From: Polyporus tsugae
Lineage: Eukaryota; Basidiomycota; Agaricomycetes; Polyporales; Polyporaceae
Reading direction: 5' to 3'
Length of the DNA: 64,000 bases
Assembly: GCA_024305745.1 (NCBI GenBank)
Contig: JAHRBS010000015.1
Location: 186,001 to 250,000 of the forward strand
Shown: positions 23,994 to 33,822 of the stretch, one piece after another
Layout of the letters: each line of letters opens with the position of its first letter
Numbering within the stretch: position 1 is the first letter of the stretch
Position numbers and translations under genes: made by a program
The notes under the pieces: generated by a model
Databases searched by the model: none
Seen by the model: only the letters and a program-made list of their open reading frames with translations
Told to the model about the DNA's origin: nothing

Positions 23994-26900
23994 CTAAGTC
24001 TTCTTGAGAGGACCAGGCGCCTCTGCGTGCATTGAATGGAATCTCTGCACAAGTTGCGGTGCATTTGTAAGGTCCACTGCATCCTCCCAGCTGTTGTGTT
24101 TAGGGCCCCAACCCTTCCAGTGTACGAGGTACTGCAGTTTCTTCCACCGCCCATACCGCCGTGACTCCAACACTTCCTCCACTTTGTACTCTTCCTCCCC
24201 CTCCACCTCAATTGCCGCTGGCTCTGCTGGGTGACAACCGGGGAGTCGACTCTCCTTGTGCGGAAGCAGGAGAGAAACATGGAATACGGGGTGGATTACA
24301 AGGTCCTTGGGGAGTCTGAGCTCGTAAGCCAGATTGCCCACCTTGCGTACAACCGGATACGGGCCAGCGTATCGATCCACCAGTTTCCAAGAGACTCCAG
24401 GAACGCGGAAGTTCCTCGTGTCGAGCCACACCTTCTGGCCTTCCTTGAACTCTGGAGCGTCACGGACATACCAATTATAGTACTCCTTCATCCGCTCAGC
24501 TGCTAGAGTCAAGGCCGCGGTTGCATCCTCTCGCACCTGTTGCAACTCCTCCTGGCATTCATCAGCTGCAGGCACTGTTGTAGGCAACATCGGAATGTGG
24601 AACTGGGGTTCATAGCCGTACATGAGGTAGAACAGTGAATAACCCATTGACAAGTGCTGGTGCAAGTTAAAGGCGAACTCTGCAATCGGCAGCCACTTGA
24701 CCCAGTCATCGCGGCACCGTGAGCAGAACATATGAAGGTACGCCTCTATCTCCTGGTTCCATTGTTCCGATTGCCCATCTGTCTGCGGGTGGTAGGCTGT
24801 GGACATTGCACTTTCTATGCCGAGTCCCTTGAGTACGGCGCGGAAGAGCTTGCTTGAGAACTGGGGCCCACGATCAGAGATGATCTTCCGTGGCAGCCCA
24901 TGAAGACGAAAATGTTCTCGGATGAAGTTGTCAGCAGCTCCTTCTGCGTCGATCTTCTCGGTACAAGGAATAAGATGTATCATCTTTCCATGTGTTAGGA
25001 ACAGACCAGCCGCTGAACCAGCTACGCCAAAAGGGCGCAATGTCAAGCTTGGCTTGACACTTGGCTGGTACTATATATGTAGTTCGTAATGCGTTCATGA
25101 CACCATGCCAATCAGCGATGAGCTGAAGCGCGTTGTATCCATCCACCTCTGGAAGTCCAGTGATGAAGTTGCACATCACAATCTGGCCCGGGCCATCAGG
25201 GATTTCATTTGGTTGAAGAGGACCGTGCGGTTTGGCATGCAAACCTTTGCCATGGCGACAGGTGTCGCAGGTCTCAACGTAATCCTTAATGAACTTTGCC
25301 ATGCCTGGCCACCAGTAGTTCCGCGTGACCAACTCCAACGTCTTCGACTGCCCAGGGTGTCCAGCGGGTGGGAGGTTGTGGTGGATGCATACAATCTCAG
25401 CACGCAGTGCATCGTCCTTGGGGATATAGACTTTGCCTCGGTACAGTAGCAGGCCTTGCTCACTGTTCCAGTCCACCAAGTCATTCTGAAGACGCGCTGG
25501 TCCAAGTTTGTCCAGTTTACTGAGTGCCTCCACGACCTCCTGCTTGCGCTCTCCGCACTCGCAGATGCGTCAAAGCAGTGCCTTCTCTGGAACCACCAAT
25601 AGATGCCCTCTCTTGGCTGCCAGTACTTGGAAACGTTCTGGCTGCAACAAGACTCAACCGAGATTTTCATCTGCATCCTCATGCTGGTGGTCGGGCCGTC
25701 TTGACAGTGCATCGGCCCTACCATTAGACCTCCTAGGCTTGTGTGAGATGACAAAGTCAAATCGTGACAGATAGAGAGCCCATTGTGCCTGCCTGCATGT
25801 GAGGTTCTGTGCTGTGCGCCAATACTCGAGGTTCTTGTGGTCCGACTGGATTTTGAACACACTGGGGAGACCCTCGAGATAGTGACGCCAGGCCTGCAGG
25901 GCACGAATGATGGCGAGCATCTCCTTGTCGTAGATCTTGTAGTTGCGATCAGCATCGTTCATCGACTCGGAGTGAAAAGCGATGGCGTGCCATTTGCCAT
26001 CTTCCCCCTCCTGAGACAGAACCGTGCCTGTGATGAAGCCAGATGCATTGACTTTGATGCGGGTGTTGCGGTCTGGATCATAGATTGTCAGGACGGGGCT
26101 TCTGGTGAAGCAGCGCTTGAGTTCGTCAAAGGCAGACTGCTCTTCATCTCCCCATTGCCATGGCGCATTGCCCGTGAGGCAATCCAAGGGTTTGCAGATG
26201 GCACTAAAGTCCTTTATGAACCGCCGATAGAAGTTTGCGAAACCGCAGAACTTCCATACGTCTGTGGCGTTCTGAGGGACAGGCCAAACTGCGATACCCT
26301 TCACCTTCACCGGGTCCATCTCTACGCAGTCCTCCGAGACAAGTACACCGAGGTATTCCACCTTAGGCTGTTCGAACTCGCACTTCTCTGGCTTGCAGAA
26401 CAGGTCGTTCTCCTTAAGACGTTTCAGGACCTTGTGCACCAATGTGCGGTGTTCCTCGAGATTGTCGGTGAATATGAGGATGTCATCGAGGTAGATAGTG
26501 ACTTTGCCGAGTATGATGAGGTCCTTGAAGATGTCGTTCATGAGCGCAGAGAATGTACTGGGCGAATTGGCTAGCCCAAAGAACATAATGTTCGGCTCGA
26601 ACAGCCCTTGATTGGTCACGAAGGCAGCCTTCCACTCATCGCCGGCCTTAACCTGCACATTGTTGTACCCCCAGCGAATATCGAGCTTTGTGAAGTACTT
26701 GACCTTCTTGAGTCGATCCATCAGATCCGATACCAACGGTAGTGGGTAACAGTTCTTAATGGTGATCTCGTTGAGTCGCCAATAGTCCTGGACTGGACGT
26801 AGGCTACCATCCTTCTTCTTGACAAAGAAGAACGGCGATGACATTGGCGACTTCGACTCTTGAATATAGCCTTTGGCCAAGTTCTCAGTGAGAAACTTGT

Positions 26901-27876
26901 CAAGCTCTCCTTGTTCGCTGGGCGATAGGGGGTACACACGGGAATGGAACATCTTTGCATTGGGCATGAGCTCTATCGCATGGTCATAGGGTCCGTGTTC
27001 TGGCAAACGTTTGGACGCCTCTTTCGAGAACACATGCAAGTATTCGTGATAGTGCTCGGGTACGATCTCTTCGACAGGGTGGACTTCCTTCTTCTGGTAC
27101 TCTTGCTCAGCGAGTTGTTGCGAATATGTGTATGTCGCCGAAGCAAACAGTTGCGGAGCACCATAAAGGCATTGTCCATCCTCTCATGCATCGAGAAGAG
27201 ACGTCTCAGTTCCATCCCACTGCGGCAGGAATCCTGGCGGCCAGGGCCTATCCTCCTCCTTCTCCTCAGTCATCACGGCCGCACACACCCTTCCAACCTT
27301 CCTAACCTTCTTTGCCCGTCGAGGACCGCGGCGCACCGTAAGCTGTACCTCCGTATCATATGCTTTGGTCTCGACAGGTTCAGAGGTTCTCTGGTTAGCT
27401 GGGCATGTCTCTGGACATCTCGACAGGCGCAGCGAGCCACGTTCCCAGTCTACTTCAGAATTGTGCTCGCGTAGCCAGTCCAGGCTGATGATGACATCCT
27501 CTTCTCCTATATCCGTCACTACAAAGACCACCTTCTCCCTGTGGTCTCCGATTGCCATATCCAACACGGCAACCTCTGTGATCATACCATCATGGTTTTC
27601 CGAACCGTCAATGTTGTACAGAGGAATTGGCCTTGCCAACTTCCTCATCGTAACACTATTCTGTTCTACGAATCGTCTATGTAGGAACTTAGTAGTAGCA
27701 CTGCTATCTACCATAGCTACAATGTCCTTATGTCGCTGCTTGCCGATTAACCGTACCGGTATATGAAAGTGTTGACCATCGTGATTTACTTCATATACAA
27801 ACGACGAACCCAGTGCAGAAAATCGACTATTACTACAAGAACCAGCACGCACAGCGTCCAATGCAGTTCTAATCAA
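23994..27876 (-). pseudogene. Chromovirus pol (PR-RT-RH-IN-chromodomain), broken
   Basis: The frame opens at 27876, in -1 relation to gag. The protease core has DSSAT where the family has D-S/T-G. A TGA lies at 27184-27186. RT follows, with the catalytic IYLDDILIF and the RT palm intact, then an RNase H domain ending near ADALSRRPD. Two more in-frame TGA codons follow (25654-25656 and about 25564). The integrase zinc-binding HHCC segment is intact. The first catalytic Asp region reads CNFITGLP, with Asn where Asp is usual. A 110-bp insertion (24993-25102) then shifts the frame. Downstream are SDRGPQF and the Glu helix, and a chromodomain (LVHWKGWGPKHNSWED) close to the C-terminus. The stop is at 23994. 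Arg-to-Trp/Cys and Gly/Asp-to-Ser/Asn changes fit C-to-T/G-to-A mutation. Confidence 0.88.
24993..25102. mobile_element. 110-bp mini solo-LTR-like insertion in integrase
   Basis: Begins TGTTAGGAACAG and ends GTTCATGACA on the plus strand, flanked by a perfect 5-bp duplication CCATG at 24988-24992 and 25103-25107. Removing element plus one duplication (115 bp) brings the upstream and downstream integrase frames back into register, an independent check. Its termini resemble the host element's LTR ends (TGTTA... and ...TTCATGACA), but the interior is different and much shorter than the 445-bp LTR. It looks like a solo LTR of a very small non-autonomous gypsy-mobilised element. Confidence 0.8.
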
Positions 27877-28709
27877 AAACCCTCTTTCTTATCGACCACC
27901 GTAAGGGCGGCAATCTTCTCCTCCATTGCCTTGAGCTGGGTCTTGAGTGTCGTGAGCTCATCGATACTGGATGAGGAAGAAGAGGCAGCCCATTGGCCCT
28001 TGACCTTGGGCTTTGGGCAGCGCCACGCGGGATGTCCTTTCTCACCGCAGTTCCAGCACTCTCTGTCGAACTTCTTCTTGCCCGAACCGGAGGCGGCTGC
28101 CTTTTCGCCCTTCTTCTTCCATCCAAATTGCTTCGGTCGTTCCTCCTCACGCGTGGCAAGTTGCTGGTCCATCTGCAGCACGACTTTCTGGATCTTGGCG
28201 AGGTCCGAGATGTCATGCGCTGTGGTCGCGAAGGTGTCCTTGATCTTGTAAGGGAGTGCCGTGCGGTACCGTTTGCGCTTGTCCGCGTCACCGAACCTGG
28301 TGCGAGCAGCAATGGCGTTGAACTGACTGGTATAGTCCTTGACAGTGCCAAGCTGAAGCAAAGCCTTGCAGAGTTTGGCGAGTTCTGCGACGGCCGCTTC
28401 CTCGTCGTTCGCAGCACAGAAGTGCGCCTTGAATGACCCTTCAAAGGCCGCAAAGTCCGACCACGCAACATTGCCGCTGGCCACCGTGATGATGTATGGA
28501 CTGGCCCACTCAGCAGCGCCACTGGTCAACTTGTTGAGGATCGTGATCCAGCGGATCTCGTGCGCGACACCTTGCGCCTCGAGAAGATTGTAGTAGATGC
28601 GGGCATTGGCTACAAAGCAAAGCCCTTCCTGCGCGAGTTTTCCATCGTACTCGCGAGGGGCGATTTGAGAGAGGAGTTTGGAAACATCAAAGGGGGCGGG
28701 TGTGGCCAT
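27873..28709 (-). CDS. Chromovirus gag with CCHC zinc knuckle
   Basis: Structural protein that forms virus-like particles and binds element RNA. The first ATG in frame (28709) starts MATPAPFDVSKLLSQ. The capsid-like region (YYNLLEAQGVAHEIRW, FEGSFKAHFC) is followed by a basic linker and a CX2CX4HX4C zinc knuckle (CWNCGEKGHPAWRC). The frame contains no stop from 29264 to 27873, so about 185 extra codons upstream of the ATG are open, including a Pro/Ser-rich and a His/Cys-containing stretch, but without an ATG. The frame ends DKKEGF-stop, over the slippery site used to enter pol. Confidence 0.82.
   Translation of the reverse strand: MATPAPFDVSKLLSQIAPREYDGKLAQEGLCFVANARIYYNLLEAQGVAHEIRWITILNKLTSGAAEWASPYIITVASGNVAWSDFAAFEGSFKAHFCAANDEEAAVAELAKLCKALLQLGTVKDYTSQFNAIAARTRFGDADKRKRYRTALPYKIKDTFATTAHDISDLAKIQKVVLQMDQQLATREEERPKQFGWKKKGEKAAASGSGKKKFDRECWNCGEKGHPAWRCPKPKVKGQWAASSSSSSIDELTTLKTQLKAMEEKIAALTVVDKKEGF
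27876..27882 (-). promoter_or_regulatory. -1 ribosomal frameshift heptamer at gag/pol overlap
   Basis: The last gag codons read GAG GGT TTT TGA, giving G-GGT-TTT, which fits X-XXY-YYZ. Slipping one base back at this point continues directly into the protease frame, whose open region begins at 27876. Position and frame relation match what a -1 frameshift needs. A downstream stimulatory structure was not assessed. Confidence 0.65.
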
Positions 28710-29661
28710 GATGGAAGCAGGTGATGAGGGTGGAGAGGGACTTGGCACGGGTGAGGGACCTGGCACAGGTGAGGGGCTACTCGGGGTGTTAAGAACAATG
28801 GTTTGTTGTGGAGGGGTCCCTGCCAGAGAGGGTGTGGGTGGGGGGTTGGATGTTTGTCGTGCAATACGGTCACTGGCTAGCGTAAGTGCTTGGCCAAGTG
28901 GAATGGATCCCAACGAGGGTGATCCGCTAGGAGTGGGGATACGACTAGGAGCACGGCTAGGGGGACGTGTGCCTGGTCGGCTGATTGCAGCAGCAGAGGC
29001 TGCTCGTGGGAGGCGGTTGGTGGGGACTCTGGGTTGTGACTGGGCGATGAGATCATTCTGCTCTGGGGCGGTTGCGACAAAACTGGGATATTGAGACCAG
29101 CTTTCCTCGTCCCAGTCAAAGGTGTTCGACCGGTTGGGGCAGGGTTGTTGTTCGCAGATGTACCACCGTGAGTCTAACTCGTGCCAATGCTGGTCTTTGA
29201 CTGCAACAACGTGGAAGACGTGCCCGTATGTACTGCAGCTTGCCAGGTTGTTGGAACTTGCTTCCTATCCAAGGAACAGAGACAGCGGGTGCACAATCCA
29301 ACACTGTCTGCTCAGCCTCCTCGGCCTATTGCTGTGTCTTAACCACAGGGGACACGAGCCCAGGGGTGTCCTGCCTTGGCTTTGTTTCGCCGCCTTTCTC
29401 TAGCCTCTCACACTGTGAGGCGGACCACTTCTGTCAGTGCCGGGGTCTCGGGTTAGGAGCTTTCTGCGCACTGCACCACTGAAAGTGGCAAGCCTCGAGT
29501 TGAATCAAGACCACGTCCGATGGTGTGACTAGAGCGCGCACTATGCTAGGCCAACACAGAGGATCTGAGTGCATACCGTACGAGGGGAAAGGGGAATGAT
29601 AAATGTGTGTAAACTCCTGGGGGAAAGGTGCGCTGGTGCTCGTAGAGAAGTTTTGACCTAA

Positions 29662-30105
29662 TGTTACGACTGGACGTCGAGTAAGGATCAGGGATACGTA
29701 CGAGACGAGCAGGAGCGCCGACAAGCACTTGTGCAGCGAGAGCAGAGCAAGGCTCGACGGTCAGGGCTGGAGACAAGATGTATTGAGTGAGGTAACTAAC
29801 GAGGGAAATACAGTGAGGCTTACCTGGAGACAAGAGGTCGAAACTGAGGTCTCCAGGCAGTGAAGTACAGGTCCTTATATACGTATAGAGGACAATGAGA
29901 ACCCGGGGACAATAGGTAACTATGGACACGGGTGAACAATGGAAACGGAACAATAGCGACGACGGACAATAAGGAGCTATTGTGCTGAGGAACAAAGGAC
30001 AAGATACAATGCAACGGAGAACAATAAGTACGATGTGAGAAGTAGATCGTCCGAAAAAGGAAACTAAGGCACTGGTAGCAGGCGTCAAATGGAATGTTCA
30101 TGACA
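29662..30105 (-). repeat. 5' LTR of the chromovirus
   Basis: Direct copy of the LTR at 23516-23961, 444 bp, starting TGTTACGACTGG and ending TTCATGACA on the plus strand. It is 5' in element sense and borders the leader at 29661. Its other edge at 30105/30106 cuts into the gag of a second gypsy element. Confidence 0.88.
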
Positions 30106-32292
30106 GAAACATTTGCCTTGGGAGCAGAGCTCCGTCCGTTCGTGACTGGACAAGCGAGGTGCTTGCTTCAAAGACGGATTCCTTTTGGAGAAGTTTGAGG
30201 GTCCTGACGGCCTGTTATTCAGTTTGTGCTGCGCACGGCCACGGTTGTCGTTCTGCGGACAACGATTGTCGGACGGATGATGGTCGCGGTTGTTCGACCG
30301 TTGCTCCGGCTTCCAGAAGCCTCGCGAACACAAGGGACTGCGGTCATCCCTTCTGCGCCCATGGTGCTCATTCCCGGAGCGGTTGCCCTGTCCTCGGCCA
30401 ACGCACTCGGTGATATCAATGATTTCCACGGCTTCACGGACCTCAGCCCAGGAGGAACTTGTCGGGGTGAGCTCCTTCTTCCAGAGCTCATGTTGAATGG
30501 ATTCATTCAATCCATGCCACAGCCGATCGACGTGCTCACGCTCGGACACAAACCCGACCAGTAGGAAGAGGTTCTCGAGTTCATGTACGTACTCACGGAC
30601 GCTTTGCGATCCTTGGTAGCTGTTACGCAACCTCTCACGCATCTGCAGACGGTAGTCCACTGGGAAGCAATAATTAAAGAGCTCCCGGAATAGGTCTTCT
30701 AGTGTCCATTCTGATGCGTTATTGGACACCGTATTGACCCAGAATGTGTAAGCCTTCCCGGTGAGGAAGTTCGACACGGTCGAGGCAAACATGCTTGGGG
30801 CGACGGTGTGTCCCCGAATGTATTCGACCATCTGGCGCATGAACTTGTGGAAGTCCTGCGTGTTCGCGTTTCCATTGTACTTGTCCGGCTTCTCAGGCTT
30901 GAGAACCGGCTTCTTCTTCTTCTTCGACTTGCGCGATTTCTTACGCTTCTTTGCAGACTTCCCTGTATCCGAGGATGAACTGGATGAACTGTCAGAGGAG
31001 TTACTGCCACCCGGGGCACCACCTGCAGTGGAGGAGGAATCCGATGAGGTCGACAAACTTGATGAACTGGACGAGCCATTTGACAGTTCGCCAGCACCTC
31101 CGCCGGTAATGCCAGCGAAGGTGTGTTCCAAGTAGCTGCCAGGCTCCAGTTGCGCGACCGGACGAAGAGATGAGGCTCTGTGAGTATTGCCTGTGGTCTT
31201 ACCACTGCTGGCTGACTTCCCTGTTACAGACCGCGCTTTGTCCTCGCATTCCTTCCGCACAGCTCACTTCTTCTTGCGTGCGGAGTGCCTTTTCTCAGCT
31301 GCCTCACGCAATTGCGTGAGTTCCTTCTGGATGGTGGCAAGTTGCTTGACAAGCACGCTCTGTTGATCTGAAGCATGACTGTGGGTGGAAGTTCTTGCGG
31401 CACTGCGTTCCTCCGGCTCAGAGGGAGTAGCAGGTCTGCTGTCCCTCGGTGCACCCTGTTCACTGGAAACTGCCCATGGCGTGCTAGCGGCGGTCGACTC
31501 GTGCTCAGATTCTGGCTCAAGCTTCTGGGCTCGCCAATACTCTAGTATAGCTTGCTGTTCATCGGTATCATAACCATTGAATATATCATTGCTTCTAGAC
31601 GAATACAACTCGAACTTGTGCCTCTGTGCGTCCGGGTCAAGATCCTCGTCAGGGATCCCCAATGCACCCCAGTTCCATGCGTCCATGGTCTTCCCCTTGT
31701 CCCGGGAAGGACCCGCACCCCGCGACTCCAGTGAGGGAGAATGTGGGCGACGGGGGCCAACTGCAGCCATCCTACGAGCAAAACGCTCCTTCTCGGCAGC
31801 GGTAAGGTTCTTTGCTGCCGAGTTCACAGCCTCGCGCTGTGGCGTGGTGAGCACAGGTCTGCCCTGCACAGCAGCGGGTGCCTGCCCAGTGGAGACCGAG
31901 CTCGCACTGGGAACACAACGGCGCCGCTGGACTGGTATCCAGGGCCTGCCACAATCATCATCGTTGTCGGTCACATCCTCGATGGTGACTGGGTGCTTCC
32001 TGACGCTCGTGAGAGTGCCAGGCATGGTAGGTGGGGGGGAGGGAGCCACAAGGGCATCCGCTGAAGCGGTCTCCGGCCCCTCTGATGGAGGCCGGGATCC
32101 CAAGCCCGGAGGCTGGGTTTCGGAGCTTTTGCTACCAGTTGGGGACTGAATGTCCGAGTCCTCAGTGAGAGGGCTAGGGGGTATAGTGTTAGTTGTGGTA
32201 GTGATCTCTGGCTGCTCACCTTGCACCAAGGGCTGAGCAGCGGCAGGCTCGACGCCCGAGCGCCGCGGCCTGAAGTTGTACCTAGTAGACAT
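30106..32292 (-). pseudogene. gag of the second gypsy element, TGA-split and truncated
   Basis: Starts MSTRYNFRPRRSG at 32292. The first part is Pro/Ser/Thr-rich and disordered and ends in a basic coiled helix (LATIQKELTQLREAAEKRHS). A single TGA (31264-31266) then interrupts the frame, which continues without shift through a Ser/Asp-rich stretch, a Lys-rich tract and a retrotransposon gag domain (NYCFPVDYRLQMRERL, REYVHELENLFLLVGF). It is cut off at the chromovirus LTR just after CSQGKCFC, before a zinc knuckle or pol. The TGA could be a C-to-T change of a CGA codon or a readthrough stop. Confidence 0.75.
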
Positions 32293-32438
32293 GTCTTGAG
32301 AAAAAGAAGGGGTTAGCTAATGAGATGAGATGGAGTGGAAACGCACCGAGAGGAAGCCCAAGTTGATCAGACTCGAGGTGACCCAGTCGGCGGAAAGGAT
32401 AGTGATGAACTTGAGGCTGTGAGGGCAAGGGTTCCGAC

Positions 32439-32602
32439 TGTAAGTCAAACACAGAGAGATCTTCAGTCAGTGAGTGAACGACTATATTGTAAGTTACCAA
32501 GTACCTGTAAGTCAAACACAGAGAGACTAAGGTAAAGTCAGTAACTACAAGTAAGAGAGAGGCAAGTATAGTACTTACTCTTCAGTCAGTGAGTGAACGA
32601 CT
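32439..32602. repeat. Interleaved direct repeats in element leader
   Basis: TGTAAGTCAAACACAGAGAGA occurs at 32439-32459 and 32506-32526. TCTTCAGTCAGTGAGTGAACGACT occurs at 32460-32483 and 32579-32602. The arrangement a-b-a'-b' suggests a local duplication of a ~70-120 bp block in the LTR or leader of the second gypsy element. Confidence 0.75.
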
Positions 32603-33477
32603 GAAGAGCAGGAGCAGAGAATGCAGTCCTTATATACTACAGTAGGGAGTGCATGAGTAAGCAATAAAGAAGTCACATGTATGCACGAGTAAGACAATGA
32701 GTCAAGGATTGTGCAATATAGCACCATAGAGTGAGTAAGCATAGAACTACCTAGACTATTCTAGAGCAGTATGGATTGTCCAAGAAGATTCCAGACGTCT
32801 CTGGACCTCTATAACAATAGTATGAGAGAGAAACCTAAATGCGGTAAGTAAGATGCATAGCATTGACTAAGCGCCATGTGGTCGCATAGCCTCATGTTCG
32901 GATAAGTCCGTACCCTATTAGCTCAAAGTCCAACAGATAAAGAGAGAGAGAGAGATGAGATGGAGAGAGAAGATTGTTGACTAGAGAGATGATTTTTCGA
33001 GAGAGACGAGACTGTCAAAAAGATGAAGCGCTCGCTATCTCGGGGGATAGGTGACACCTCAGAGTAGGGAGAATGTGGAGGTTCGCTCAAGGGGAATTGA
33101 CAGGGGTATGGTCTGGTCTCGATTGAACACTAGGGATCCTCGTAGATACATGACAGCGTCTTTATATACAAGGCTAGGGTGCTAGTGGTAAGGAACGCAT
33201 GGGTACTAAATGAGGGGGGCTAGTGGCGCATCAGCGCGAGAAGGGAGTCGGTCCGAGAGAGGACCCGGGCAACTCCCCCAAAGGTCTGTCCGAAGTTTGC
33301 ATATTCTGACTTCCTAAAAAGGCAAGAGGTCCTGTCCAACTTTGCATATTCAACGTCCTTCCCAGCCCTTGAGCGCTCGTCTAGCGCCAGTGCCCCTGTC
33401 CAATGGGATGCATATTTGAGGGTGGATCACAGCCTTGCCCACTGGCACTGAGCCCTCAAATATTACTCTTTCTCCTG

Positions 33478-33822
33478 ACGCTATCCGGACTCATCGAGCT
33501 CGCCCAGCGATGCCCTCGCCTCGACATGTTCCACATTCCCGAGCTCGACATCACCGTCGTCCCCGAGAGGAACGCGGTTCCCCTCCTCGCCCATGGCTTA
33601 CAGTATTTCACGATGAGGAACGTCATGCCTTCGTTGCCGTCCAAGGTGTACATGGAGGTGGCGACGCTCATCGATCGTGTCTTCCCCGCTGTCGACCTGG
33701 AGTACGCATGGTCGGTGAGTACGTTCGATGGAGAGGAGTGGAAGGATATCTTGCAGTTTTTAGAGGCCATGCGGCTTGGCCGCGAGAATGCTGGACTGCG
33801 CGCAGATATTCGGCAGGGATAA
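33478..33822 (+). pseudogene. F-box gene 3' fragment, cut off by retroelements
   Basis: About 114 codons, from TLSGLIELAQRCPRL to a TAA at 33820. They match the C-terminal end of the other F-box/LRR proteins here, including RCPxL, a hydrophobic IPELD strand, LLAHGLQY and the end signature DRVFPAVDLEY. The upstream bases belong to retroelement sequence. Together with the fragment at 23197-23283 it is the remains of one gene whose middle has been lost. Confidence 0.75.

Larger units (their letters stand above)
23516..30105 (-). mobile_element. Ty3/gypsy chromovirus LTR retrotransposon, inactivated
   Basis: A 6,590-bp element on the minus strand with direct LTRs at both ends (about 445 bp, TGT...ACA). 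Order in transcription sense: 5' LTR, untranslated leader, gag with zinc knuckle, -1 frameshift site, protease, reverse transcriptase, RNase H, integrase with C-terminal chromodomain, polypurine tract, 3' LTR. This gene order plus the chromodomain defines a chromovirus. It is dead: pol has three in-frame TGA codons and a 110-bp insertion. The flanks TAGGT and GAAAC do not form a target-site duplication. It abuts the truncated gag of another gypsy element on the right. Confidence 0.9.
30106..33477 (-). mobile_element. Second gypsy element, 5' part only
   Basis: A minus-strand gag gene (30106-32292) and a ~1.1-kb upstream region rich in AG repeats and short direct repeats, with two TATA-like blocks in element sense (near 32625-32640 and 33160-33172). 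The upstream region probably contains the 5' LTR and leader, but I could not fix its ends. Pol and the 3' LTR are missing: the element stops at the chromovirus LTR. It ends on the right where F-box coding sequence resumes near 33478. Confidence 0.65.
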
